Source: Pelargonium x hortorum
Lineage: Eukaryota > Streptophyta > Magnoliopsida > Geraniales > Geraniaceae
Direction: 5' to 3'
DNA: 56,447 nucleotides
Assembly: GCA_036897525.1 (NCBI GenBank)
Contig: JAYMTJ010000068.1
Coordinates: 1-56,447 of the forward strand
Part shown: piece after piece, positions 36,847 through 47,035 of the stretch
Numbering within the stretch: position 1 is the first letter of the stretch
How the letters are laid out: every line of letters starts with the position of its first letter
Program-made: the position numbers and the translations under genes
The notes under the pieces: model-generated
What the model was told of the DNA's origin: nothing
Seen by the model: only the letters and a program-made list of their open reading frames with translations
Database searches by the model: none

Positions 36847-36910
36847 GTGATGGTATTGCAAGAGTGTTGTTTCATTTGCAGTCTTTCTTGTTGTTTGTGA
36901 TGGTATAGCA
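36847..36910 (+). repeat. Paired GTGATGGTAT-GCA cores 50 bases apart
   Basis: GTGATGGTATTGCA (36847-36860) and GTGATGGTATAGCA (36897-36910) start exactly 50 bases apart. The first copy, with its flank AGAGTGTTGTTTCAT, resembles the minus-strand copy at 838 (TTAGTGTTCCAT). Translated, these give GDGIARVLFH and GDGIALVFH, suggesting an old coding motif. Confidence 0.5.
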
Positions 36911-37330
36911 CTTTTAGTCTTGCCTTTACCTAATGTTCTATAGACTTTATTATTACAGGCTGTTAAAGTGAAAGCAACCTTCATCGAGTTATAAACTATG
37001 AAATCCTTAGGACTCTACTTGATCTCAATGGTATCTACTCTCAAAAGAAAAAGGGCGAAACAAGGCTCAATCTATTCTTAACCTCCTAGGAGAGAGCATT
37101 ACCTGCAGCTTTTACGTCGTCCTACTACGACTGCTTCTGCGCTTGCAATGGCTTAGGCTCGTTTGCATAGGGTCGTGCACTGATTCCTTTACAATTAGCA
37201 TAGGCTCGTTTCCATCTGTCTGTTTGTGTTAGCATAGTGCACTGAGTCTTTCTGGTAGCAGCTTGTCTTTGTTGCTTGCTTGCGATTGGGCTTTCAAAGG
37301 GGACTTTATACTAATGCTAGCGCCTCCTTT
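36911..37330. other. Gene-free block with internal direct repeat
   Basis: No gene is seen. TAGGCTCGTTTGCAT (37154-37168) recurs as TAGGCTCGTTTCCAT (37201-37215). GTGCACTGA occurs at 37175-37183 and 37237-37245. The order is kept, so the two halves are a diverged tandem duplication with a period of 47-62 bases. Confidence 0.6.
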
Positions 37331-38764
37331 CATAAAATGGGTTCTAGAGTGTTAGGAAAAAGGAATGTGTAGGACATGACTAAATATACCAGGTGTTTCG
37401 ATATGGTATAGAAAATTCAACTGACTGAAAAATAGAAGCCCTTCGAAAGACGAATATAAAGGGTTTGTCCGCTAAACTTTGTTGTAGGATCCCTTATACC
37501 TATTATTTAGGGACTTTTCTATGAAAAAAAAACAGTTACACTAAGTATAGCTACTAACTCTCTGAACCAAGTAATTCCTTTTGCCAGAAGGTGCTGATAA
37601 ATTAAAGTACATTTGAAACATTAACTGTATTGATATTTTTACTACAATATAGAATCTTATAGAAGTTGTTAAGTCCCTTTCTAGGAGACAAGGTATCCCT
37701 TTTATACCGGGTTTCCGTGACTTGGACCCAACAAAAAAAATGAAAGTAATGTGATGTGATAGCTGCTTATTATAACTATAACAGGAGCCTCTTATCCCGG
37801 TAAAGTCTCGTATTTAAACTTGAAGAAAAAATTTTAAAGGATTTCCGAGAGAAATAAACCATACATGGAATTTGCCGAATGGGTATAACCCCAGGCTCCG
37901 TGCTAGTATTAGAGATAGACAGAGTTACCGAATCCTTTACTAAATTTGAACTCGTCTATTACTCTGGAGTGCTGATATAATATAAAGAAACCCGACCAGA
38001 AGCATACCCCAATTTAGGGTAAAGCAGAGAGCAGAGAAGCCTGGCTCAGATAACTAAAGCAATCTCTATTCACAAATCCAATACGAGCATCTTGTACTAT
38101 AATACTTCTGTTTGGAGGGGTCCGAGTAGCGTAGCTAAGAGAGGAAAGAAGAAGTAAACTTTTTAATTATAGTAAAGAGTTAAACTTATCTAATAAATGA
38201 ATGCCTAGTAAAACCAACTGAGCTGCCTATAATTATATATTAAAATTAAAAAAGCCCTCTCCGCTCTAAATAAGGAAGGACTCCTTTATATAAGTATTCG
38301 TATTAATTTAGAATACTCTACTGAATTTACCCAAGCGCGGAAAAGGTTTCGGTCTCCTTGAATATTGTTGGAATCAAGTCCGATAGATACCTTCGCCGAG
38401 TGACTGATTCTCTTTAATTATTCATTTTTATATTTAACTCATTCAATATTATTTAGAGAAATTTTCGTCAATTGGTAATATAGAAGTTCTTTTATTCCAA
38501 AATGCCTATCTTGTTTGTTCGGGCTCAACAAAAAATGATAAAAAAAACTTAAAGCTAAAATTTTCTCCTAAAGTAGTTAAAGCGTAGTCTACAATACTCC
38601 AAGGATCCTTTTCTTAGACAAGTACCAAATAGACCCTAATTTTATGAAAGTTTTTTTTTTATTACAACTAAGATCCAGAACTTATAAGTATTTATATTAG
38701 CAACTATTAAATTAAGGGGGTGCTCGAAAATCAAGATTAAGGAGTTAAGTTTAATTTAGATATA
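37331..38764. other. A+T-rich gene-free desert
   Basis: No gene is seen. A T-arm-like AATTTGAACTCG lies near 37942. The 12-mer AGGATCCTTTTC near 38602 repeats one at 3331. Confidence 0.45.
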
Positions 38765-38860
38765 ATAATTTAACCTTCATTTTAGTTGTAGCCTCTATTC
38801 ACGCTCAGGACTCCGCTCCGGGTCACAGCAATTACACTGTCTTTAATTCATGAGGTATGC
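38765..38860 (+). repeat. DR1-like repeat, weak copy J
   Basis: TTAACCTTC (38770) and GACTCCGCTCCGGGTC (38809) match copy C (TTAACCTTCC, CACTCCGTTCTGGGTC). CATGAGG follows at 38848, 78 bases after TTAACC. The spacing fits the family but the intervening sequence is poorly conserved. Confidence 0.35.
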
Positions 38861-40124
38861 CTATAATATATCGAAAAGTAGCGTTTAGTTTAGTGGGGGC
38901 CGCGATACGTATAGGAGTTGTGCTAATAGGATATTCTGGTTATTTGTAAATTCCTGTTTAAGAATAACCGGGGTAGAGACTAGAGGCCGCTATATACAAG
39001 ATTCCTTAAAAAGATACAAATTTCAATTATGACTCATCTCATAAATAGTAGAGTCAACCGGAAGTCAGTTGGTGTACGCTTCCCTTATCTGGTTTTAGTG
39101 TTAGGATCTTTCCCGAAGCAGCAGAGGAGTGGATGCCTACTTACTATATTCCTTTCGAGACGAGTAGTCTCTATTTAGACTTGATAGACAGGAGGTCTTT
39201 ACTTTAGTTTCTCATAAATCTGGATTCTTTTTTTAGAGGTTAGCAGCTTCGCTAGACAGGATCTAATAGTTAAAGAATATCCCTTATGTTAGTGTACTAT
39301 TATACTAATTTGATTATTAGACTAATAAAGTAAAGCTAATAAAGAAAGGAATTGGCTTAGTTAGTTTACACAATAAAAGGCTTATTTGGTCGATTTTGCA
39401 TGTTTGGTTTCGGGAGAGTATAGCCTTAATTAATATAAATAAAGCTAAAAAACTGCATAGGAAACTCTTGATATAAAAAGATTCTTTTGCACGCTTTCAA
39501 GGACTATATTCTATTGCATTTAATAAACAGGAAGCTTTTAGTCCAAGAAAAGCAAGTAGATCTTATAGCTTAGTCGAAATCAGACCTCATAGCAGAACTT
39601 CTTTCTTTAGTCCTTATTCTCTAGATAATTGAAAAGGCACTTCGCCATAATTGTAGGGGATAGCAGCTCCTAAGTGTCATCACCATTGCTCTTGTATAAC
39701 TAACTTTATATTAAAAAATAATGCAAAATGTCCCAGACAGAGTAGAGTCATTTTACTCGAATTAAGCATATAAACTCTTTAAGTAACTAAGGATGCCTTC
39801 TTTCTCGCATTTATTAGACCTTGAGAACTTCGGCTACGGGGTTGCGAAGGATAACAAAGGGACTGCTAACACAATTACAATAATTAAGCTTGAAAATTCA
39901 GTAAACCTTGACTTGAAATGGAAAACTAAAAAAAAAAAGCTGTCTGCTGAAACATACTTACTATAGGGTAAGCTTGAACTTAGTTCTGAAAGTATAAGAA
40001 ATCGGGATATCTTGTAGCGTACAAAAGAATAGGTGTTATACAAATATCCGGATTAATAAAAAAGAGTATCCGCTTTTTTTATAATCAGGTCTCATAAGCT
40101 TTGAAAATAAGATAAGCGCCCGCT
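38861..40124. other. A+T-rich gene-free desert
   Basis: A 69-codon minus frame (39834-40043) has no domain. Nothing else was recognised. Confidence 0.45.

Positions 40125-40163
<39 letters not shown>
40125..40163. repeat. TACATA microsatellite
   Basis: TACATA is repeated six and a half times without interruption. Such tracts mutate quickly and are usually length-polymorphic. Confidence 0.9.
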
Positions 40164-42055
40164 GGAAGGAAAGCGGTTACAATTTGACTGAAAACACCGG
40201 ACTATACTTAGACTATAGAATCTATAAAGATATATAATAAACACAGGTTGCCTTACATACAATAAAAGTATACTTTGTTAAAAAAAAAGTCTTACCTGGG
40301 TTGCTTGTAACGAAATAAAGGTAACGGATCCCAAGGGGAGTACTTCTTATTCTTATCTTAATAGAAATAATAAACAAAGATAAGATATCGTAGCAAAAAC
40401 CGGGTAAGGGATTCGTCCAAACTCTGATTTCGAAGTATATTTTATTAATACAGGGTCTCCTATACTAAACAAACTAAGGGATCCATTACAGCAGCCTATC
40501 AGGATTAATCTGAAACTACAAAATACCCCAAGATCGGTAGATTCCCCTTTTAGAGACAAACCCTGGGTTAATTTAGTACTTTTCAATAACCAATCGCAGG
40601 ATTTCCCTTTATTTTACTTATACCAAAAATTCCAATAACCTGACCCATCTTATAAACCAATATGAGTAAGCTCTTGTAATCTTAAAAAAAGTCAAAGGAG
40701 GGCTCTAATTATAAATAATGCAGGATTTGCGGGATCCTAAATTTATACTTCAACTTCAACCTCTTTTAATAAGAGAATAATGGCTAAAACTAAAATGAAA
40801 TCCTGCAAAGGACCTATTCTATTATGGTATGGAAAACCCTAAAGATAAAAAGTAACCAGTATCAAAGCTTAATTTCTAGTGTAGTTCAGGTATAATTCTC
40901 ACGCGTCGTAAGGGAAAAGTAAGTATTTTGCACTAGCTTTATCTTTTTTTTTTAATCCTGAATCTCTAAAGAAAGTCTGATTCTGGCATAAGGGCTGCCT
41001 CTTAGTTTACTACAATACACTAACACAAAACCAGGAACTTATATAGTATAGATTAGCAACCGAAGATGAAGATATTTATTGGATTTTTTCGCCTTATAGT
41101 TTCAAACCTTCTAATAGTCAGGAATTTCAGTACACTACCAGCTCTACTTTTGTTGTTATTGTATTTTGATTGTGAAACCAAACCACTCGGGAATCAAATC
41201 AGGTAACTTCTTAAATAATGAAATAAAAAAATCTATATCTATAAAGGATTCCGGAATAGGAGATAAGGTTAACCCTCAAGGATAAAACTTAAAACGAACA
41301 AAACCTATAGTTAGGAGTCAGCAATATAAGCCTATGTTATAGACAACAGATCAGGATCTAGTCAATTCTACGTTTCAGTACACAATAAAAGTAAATTCCT
41401 TCTTTTTTTAATATCATACGAGACTCTCTAACTCTTGATGAAGTACTTCACTGGCATTTCCTCTAGGAAATTCTTGTACTTATCTCACGGTTTAACTACA
41501 GATTTAATACTTTAAAATGAAAAAAAAAAGTTATACACAAACTATCTGTTTACAATTACTTGTCTTTATCGAAGCTTGACAAGCTTTTCCTTAGATCAGA
41601 TTACCACCGCTATTAACGGATTTCTCTCTAAATACTTACTGAACATTGGGAACTCTGGATTCATACATTTGTCTTTTCAAATCAAAGTTGTCGTGACTCG
41701 CTCATCTATATATTATCCTATTCCTAGATATAGAGCCTTTATGTTACCTATTGTCAGTACCTCTCCTCAACTGTACTTTTGGTTATAGTATATAAGTTAG
41801 TTCTGAAATAAGACAAAGACAAACAACCCCTAGTAACAAGAGCTCAATAAGAGGCTTTATTTGGATTTCTTATAGAGAGCTTTCTTAAGAGCGTGACCCA
41901 AGGAATCTAATGCAAGCTATCTGACAATCTAACCCTATTTCAAATATAGCAGGTAAAGGGATTGATTATCTCAAGCAAGTAACACGTTTACAGAATGAAG
42001 AGAGGCTCCATCCTGTATCTTATTTACCATACCGCGCCTTTGCAAGGAAGGTTTT
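40164..42055. other. A+T-rich gene-free desert
   Basis: Frames of 70-77 codons (for example 40353-40586 minus and 41576-41788 plus) show no domain. A palindrome lies at 41456-41471. Confidence 0.45.
41456..41471. repeat. 16-base palindrome
   Basis: ATTTCCT and AGGAAAT flank a central CT, giving seven perfect base pairs. Its core (AGGAAA) resembles the palindrome at 8632. Confidence 0.55.
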
Positions 42056-42110
42056 ATAAAAGGATTTGAACCGAGGCGTTCAAATTTGGTTGATACAAAA
42101 TCAAGTTAAG
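42056..42110 (-). pseudogene. tRNA-like 3' fragment
   Basis: The minus strand has CGCCTCGGTTCAAATCC followed by TTTTATAAAACC. CCTCGGTTCAAATCC is a strong T-arm match, but no 5' tRNA parts are recognisable. Confidence 0.3.
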
Positions 42111-43309
42111 AGTTAAAGTTTGCTTAATAACAGAAGTCTACTAACTAAACGAGAATTTATTCTATCTAGATTAAACTTAACCGTAGAGCATACAAACCAA
42201 GTGGTGCTAAAGGTAAATCCTATTGACTAATGAATAGGTAAAAAAATCCAAGTCATTATGGTAAGGGAGTCTTCTTATTGTAGCTCTTAAGAAAGACTAT
42301 AGAGTAAGTACAATAGGCTACAACAACAGTAAGACCCCTACCGATATTAAGAGGAAATGTATAGCTATTAAGATTACTAAGAAGGCTGTCAAGAGTAGGT
42401 GTAATAAGGTACAAAGAATTCTTCATTTTTGAAAGGAATTTGTTAATCCTAATAGGGCACAACTCAAAATCCGAGCCTTACCCCTTATTTCTCCCTACTC
42501 CTCTCCTATTTTAGGCGAATTACATACAAGGTTTCTGGAAAAAAAGGTCGAAAGGGGATCCCTGGGGGTAATCGTTACTTAAAAAAGGAGTATAAAACAG
42601 GTGCCCGTAAAGATAAAAAGTAGATGTTTCTAGATCCTCCCTGAAGTAGCTCACGTCACGGTTTTAGTTTCCGTTCTAATCTTTCCTACAAAGGAGTTAC
42701 TGATGTACAGAGTCGCGTTATAAAAAGACTCTTCCTAAGCCCGTGTTAATGTTCTGAAAAGTTCTTTTTAACCTTTTTATTTATGATTCTTACTCGTTGA
42801 GTAACTTCTTTTTAGAACAAAAGTGTTACAGTATCTAAGTCAGAAGTTCTCCTTTATTCTATTCCAAAAGCAAGGAGCGGTGCCTAAACCGAAGTTTTAG
42901 GTTTGGTAATTTTCAATTATAAAGTACTTTCTTTCCAGTAAGCCGAATTAGAAAGAAATTTCTTTTCTAGTATACATAGTTAAGTAGGCGTTATTTTCCT
43001 AGTGTATTTTAAGTTAGCTCAATACGGAATCCAATTCTAAGAGAGCAAGGAAGTGTGTTTTCATTAAATCCTTATGTACCTGAATTATGTATGTAAGCTC
43101 CCCATTTCAAGTTACTCTTGACTAGGACGACTTGATGGAAACCCTTGCATTTAGTTATTTCCGTACCCGAATTCTTTATAAACCCTTTTCGTTATTATTA
43201 AAAAAAATGTTATATACAACAAAACTGCTAGATATATAAAGGTGGTATACGCTCAAAAAAGGAAAAGTTTTCCCGGTTTTTATTTTAGCTTAGCAAGTTT
43301 TAAAAGAAT
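42111..43309. other. A+T-rich gene-free desert
   Basis: No convincing gene or structured RNA was seen. A 68-codon minus frame (42256-42462) lacks support. Confidence 0.45.
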
Positions 43310-43440
43310 AATAATTCCTCGTGCTCTATGCTCTTATCGAAAAGGAGAGTAGGAACCTTAAAAGTACAGCAGATAAATCTTTTTACCGACTCAGAGGATC
43401 GCGAGGGATGTTAATTAGAGTATATTGATAGTACATACTT
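43310..43440 (-). repeat. DR1 dispersed repeat, copy G (inverted)
   Basis: Read on the minus strand, the blocks appear in the family order: AAGTATGTACTATCAATA (from 43440), TTAACATCCCTCG, CCTCTGAGTCGGTAAAAAG, CTGTACTTTTAAGG and CGATAAGAGCATAGAGCACG followed by AGGAATT. Over about 130 bases it aligns with copy D at roughly 65-70% by eye. It lies alone in A+T-rich DNA, in the opposite orientation to all other copies. Confidence 0.65.
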
Positions 43441-45900
43441 AGACACTATGATACCAACACAAGTAAACTAAAAGCATACTTTGCTTTAGCTTTTTAACTT
43501 AGTTTTAACTAAAATAAAAAAGGACTCTTTACTTTAGGAATTGGAAAGACAGGAACAAACTAACTTCACGGACTAGAAAGAAAAAACTATCTATTAAGAA
43601 ACCTCTTATTTATTAAATTAACTTGTTGCTTTGCTAGAAATACTACAGGATACAGGGAAAGAGTCACTCTTTAAAGAATACTCCAGCCTTATTTGCCTTG
43701 TTAATCAGCAGCCAGACTCCATACTCTTATCTTGACTTATTCTTCTTTTATCCTTGTTAGTCTTATATGAGCTGGACTTATCCTTGCAGCTAGACTTCCT
43801 TTATTAGCTAGAAGAATAGAAGCTTTCAGGGAGATACCTATCTTATTGTTGCCTGTCTTGTTCTAACTCTAACCAGTACCTAGTCTATTCCCTTGTTTTA
43901 TGGATTCATATAATATGTTTTACAGAATAGTTAATAGAATTTTATCGTGTAAATTCTTTAGTAGTATAGTAGTTGTATTTATTAGATTCCCTTTAGTTCT
44001 CTTTATTTAGCCCTCTTTCAGCTCTACCTTACTTAATTTATATACCGCTTATGATTGATTATGAACTAGGAAATAGCTCGTTGTTAGAAAGTTTTGTACA
44101 GAAAGTAATAAAAACTTCCTCACCTTCTTATCCTGAAAAGTACCTTATTCAATATACAACCCGGTTTGGGAGTGGGAGATAAAAGGTATGATCAAACGAG
44201 GCTAAGAGGAACTTAACTCGTAAGCATTCGAAAGCAGTTCCCTGGAGAATTATAAGAAACAAAAAAACTAAGTCAATAATACCACTGGCTTCTATTTTAG
44301 GTGGCTCTATTTTGACTAAAGTAAGCATACTGTTTGTTGGACAGGCGCAGCTAAAATGTCGTCCTAGGGATTTTCTTTTCTTTTCTTTAGTAAATATTTA
44401 ATAATTATAAGTAGTAGTAACCCCTTTTACTACTGTAAATTATTCTCACCGGGTCCGTAAGCCTTGCCTCAAGAAGTCTTAGGATTAGGAAAATGGAATT
44501 CAGTTATAGGACTCAGACTTAACATTTAGGAGAAATAGTCCCACATACAATGAATAATGTAATGAAGATTTAAGTTCGGGGTACTTAAAGAATATACTAC
44601 CAAAAGAAAATCAGCGCTATTGTCTTTGTTTGGCTAGAGTCAGAATTTAGCTTATATAAGATAATATGGAAGGAATACTTACTTACCCCTTTAAGTACAG
44701 GTCCTGTTTTGCGAATTATAGAGCTTTTAGAATGCGCCCCATAGGTACTCGATTCCAGGAAAGGTTCTTGATGTGATGTATAAGATTTATCGGTGTTATG
44801 ATGTATAATAAATAATCTGAAACCCTCAATTCGTACAATTTAATTAAGAATCTCATGAAATTGTTTAGTTAGTGGATTCCTTTTTTTTAAGCCTTGCGTA
44901 TTACTTTAATATTTGTAAGGGACTCTACGACGAGAGCTGGTAAATCTGGGTAAAGTCCTAGTTTATATATAGGGAACCTTGTAAGTCGTACAGTATCTCT
45001 TTTCTAATTACTAAACACCTATACTTATAAGAGAACCTTAAACTTCATTAATATGGGAAATTCGTTAATTACCTTTTATTAAAGCTTCTAAGTTTACAAA
45101 GTTACAAAGCAACAGGAACTGCACTCGAACATAAGCCAGAATTCCTATCTTTGTTATAATAAATAAGAAGAGGCTATTAATATTAATAAAGTAATAAGAA
45201 AGTTTTACTTGCTAGTCTAATCTAAAAAGAATAATATAGGATTTCTAAAGCAAGGAAAGCTAAAGGGTTCGGGATAGCTGGATACACGATTCTATTCTAT
45301 TGCAGCTTAACTTTTAAGAAAATGACAGGCTATGATAAGGTCAACAAGGTCCACGTTTCTCGGTATAAGGACTTAAGGCTTAGTCCGGCTGCTAATGTTA
45401 GATACGAATAGAGCAATGCTGTAACTTAAAAAAAAGCACTACTTCAAGGATAGGCTATTTACTAAAAGTTTTAAGGACAGTATAGAAAGAAGGGTCTCGA
45501 CTATGGTAACTAAAATACATACAAATTGAGATAGAAAATCCAAGTCACTGATATACTATATAGATAGAAATAGAAATAGATAGAAGAGAGCTTAACTAAA
45601 AAAAAAGTAGAGGAGAGGGCTTAATCTTGATCTTTTGGTCCAGAATATTGCCCGCCCTATTTCCAGGAGGTATTTAGCTCTGTATTAGCCCACGTTCTCT
45701 AGGGATTCCCCTATATTCCAAGAGAGATTTCCCTAAGGATTGACCTCAGTTCATAGGTATTAGCCCTAGTTCACAGGATAGCATGTATAGCCTGTATGTG
45801 TATGTAAGGATTTACTCGATCCTAAAATAACCAAATTATGGTTTTACTTATAGTTTTGAAAATCTCCTTCTTTCTCCCCTTTGGAATCCTTTATTTTCTC
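43441..45900. other. A+T-rich gene-free desert
   Basis: No coding frame or RNA gene was recognised. A weak T-arm-like GCACTCGAACATAAG lies near 45121. Short ATAGAA repeats occur near 45565. Confidence 0.45.
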
Positions 45901-45958
45901 CTCTCTATCAGGGACAATTCCTTACCTTTCCAAGAGCTAAATCCCAAGTAAGCCCCTA

Positions 45959-46366
45959 TTATATTGAAATTAATTGAACAGCCCATATGCATACATTAAT
46001 AAGGGTTGGAAAAATCAGGGTCGGAAATACCCATTCTCGAAATAGCTTATTTATTAGATAGATTCTTTTCCGCTGATCTTCTCTTCGCATCTCTTTTCGA
46101 TTTCTATCTTTTTGTTTGGCTAACAGAATTAATTGATTATGGATATCGATTATTGATTCAATGTATGTGATTCCAGAAATAAGGCTGCCTGACACTACCT
46201 GCGGATGTTTCATTCCAATTAATTCCTGAAACAAAGAGCTGAAGAGTTGGATTCGTGAAGTACATAAATGCATAAGGCGCTTGTAGTAGTCTCTTTTGTC
46301 TAACAGAATTTTTCTAGTGGTAGTCTCTACGGAATCAGAAACGTAGGATAGTTCGTGCTTGTACAT
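45959..46366 (-). CDS. Hypothetical protein, 135 aa, best ORF in the window
   Basis: I do not recognise the family. From ATG at 46366 the frame gives 135 residues with a protein-like pattern. A helix-forming charged N-terminal half (residues 1-50) is followed by a short HPQVVSGS segment (54-61). Next come an amphipathic stretch (62-83) and a dense basic cluster at 84-101 (KQKDRNRKEMRREDQRKR). The C-terminus is hydrophobic (112-135), with FPTLI repeated twice, and could be one membrane segment. The frame stays open 25 codons upstream of this ATG to a stop at 46442, so the true start could be earlier if non-ATG or edited starts are used. No Shine-Dalgarno-like site is seen. W is encoded by TGG and the standard code works. 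No typical plant mitochondrial or plastid gene matches from memory. It could be an organelle-specific ORF, a plasmid-derived gene or, less likely, a chance frame. Confidence 0.4.
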   Translation of the reverse strand: MYKHELSYVSDSVETTTRKILLDKRDYYKRLMHLCTSRIQLFSSLFQELIGMKHPQVVSGSLISGITYIESIIDIHNQLILLAKQKDRNRKEMRREDQRKRIYLINKLFREWVFPTLIFPTLINVCIWAVQLISI

Positions 46367-46843
46367 AATTGAATAAGGCGCTATCTCGACAGAAACATTG
46401 TGTTCAATTATTGGGTGGGAGCCAGGCGTGAAAGGAGAACCCTAAGACAAACCCCCTGTATTGGCTGGTGGGCGAAGGGAGTGAAATAGACGAATAGGAT
46501 GATACTAAATAAAGGGTAACCATGGAATGACCCCGTGGTTGGGATTGAATCATATTCATATAAAAGCGTGCTCTTGGGCGAAAGTAAGACTCCTAATGTA
46601 CTTGTGTAAGGAGCAGTATAGAGCTACGCAAGTTATGAATAGACAGAAGGAAGGGCCTGTGGGAGAATATTAGATTTCCGCGGACTAGGCTTAAATTCGG
46701 AGGATTTTGTTAACGAAACTTAATGTAACAAAAGGATAAGCCTAACTTTGGTCTAGTAAGGCAGAGTTTAACTTCAATTATATAATATAATATAATAAGG
46801 GTACTTATTTATTCTATTCGTGGATTTCCTTTGGTATTACCTA
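46367..46843. other. Higher-G+C island upstream of the 135-aa ORF
   Basis: This spacer is locally richer in G+C (46381-46530 is near 45-48% by eye) and differs from the flanking desert. On the minus strand it holds a 51-codon frame (46559-46404, starting MNMIQSQPRGHSM) that overlaps the upstream extension of the larger frame. Another reading of the same stretch gives a plausible peptide (SIPTTGSFHGYPLFSIILFV). It may be a 5' untranslated region, or part of a gene broken by frame changes. Confidence 0.3.
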
Positions 46844-47035
46844 CTAAATTGGCTGAACTTCAAAAAACTCGTTCGTTATAGAACGGAGAACTTTAAGAGG
46901 GGCTCTACCTATCTCTATCAAATAAATTTCCGAGAGAATCTGCTTAACGTGAGGTTTCATCTGAAAAGGGCTCTGGATTTTTTTATTGGGCGTTAATCTA
47001 CGGATTTCCAGTTTCTTTATTAACAGGAGTTCCAA
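46844..47035 (-). CDS. Small hypothetical ORF, 63 aa
   Basis: I do not recognise this protein. The 63 residues start MELLLIKKLEIRRL, carry many basic residues and end in EFFEVQPI. It lies upstream of, and on the same strand as, the 135-aa frame, with about 480 bases between them, so both could belong to one old transcription unit. Length alone gives no support, because frames of 60 codons are common by chance here. The call rests on position and residue texture. Confidence 0.2.
   Translation of the reverse strand: MELLLIKKLEIRRLTPNKKIQSPFQMKPHVKQILSEIYLIEIGRAPLKVLRSITNEFFEVQPI

Noticed and set aside
46381-46620. Possible plastid-derived segment upstream of the 135-aa ORF
   Set aside because: The texture felt familiar but no plastid gene could be named, so no transfer is claimed.
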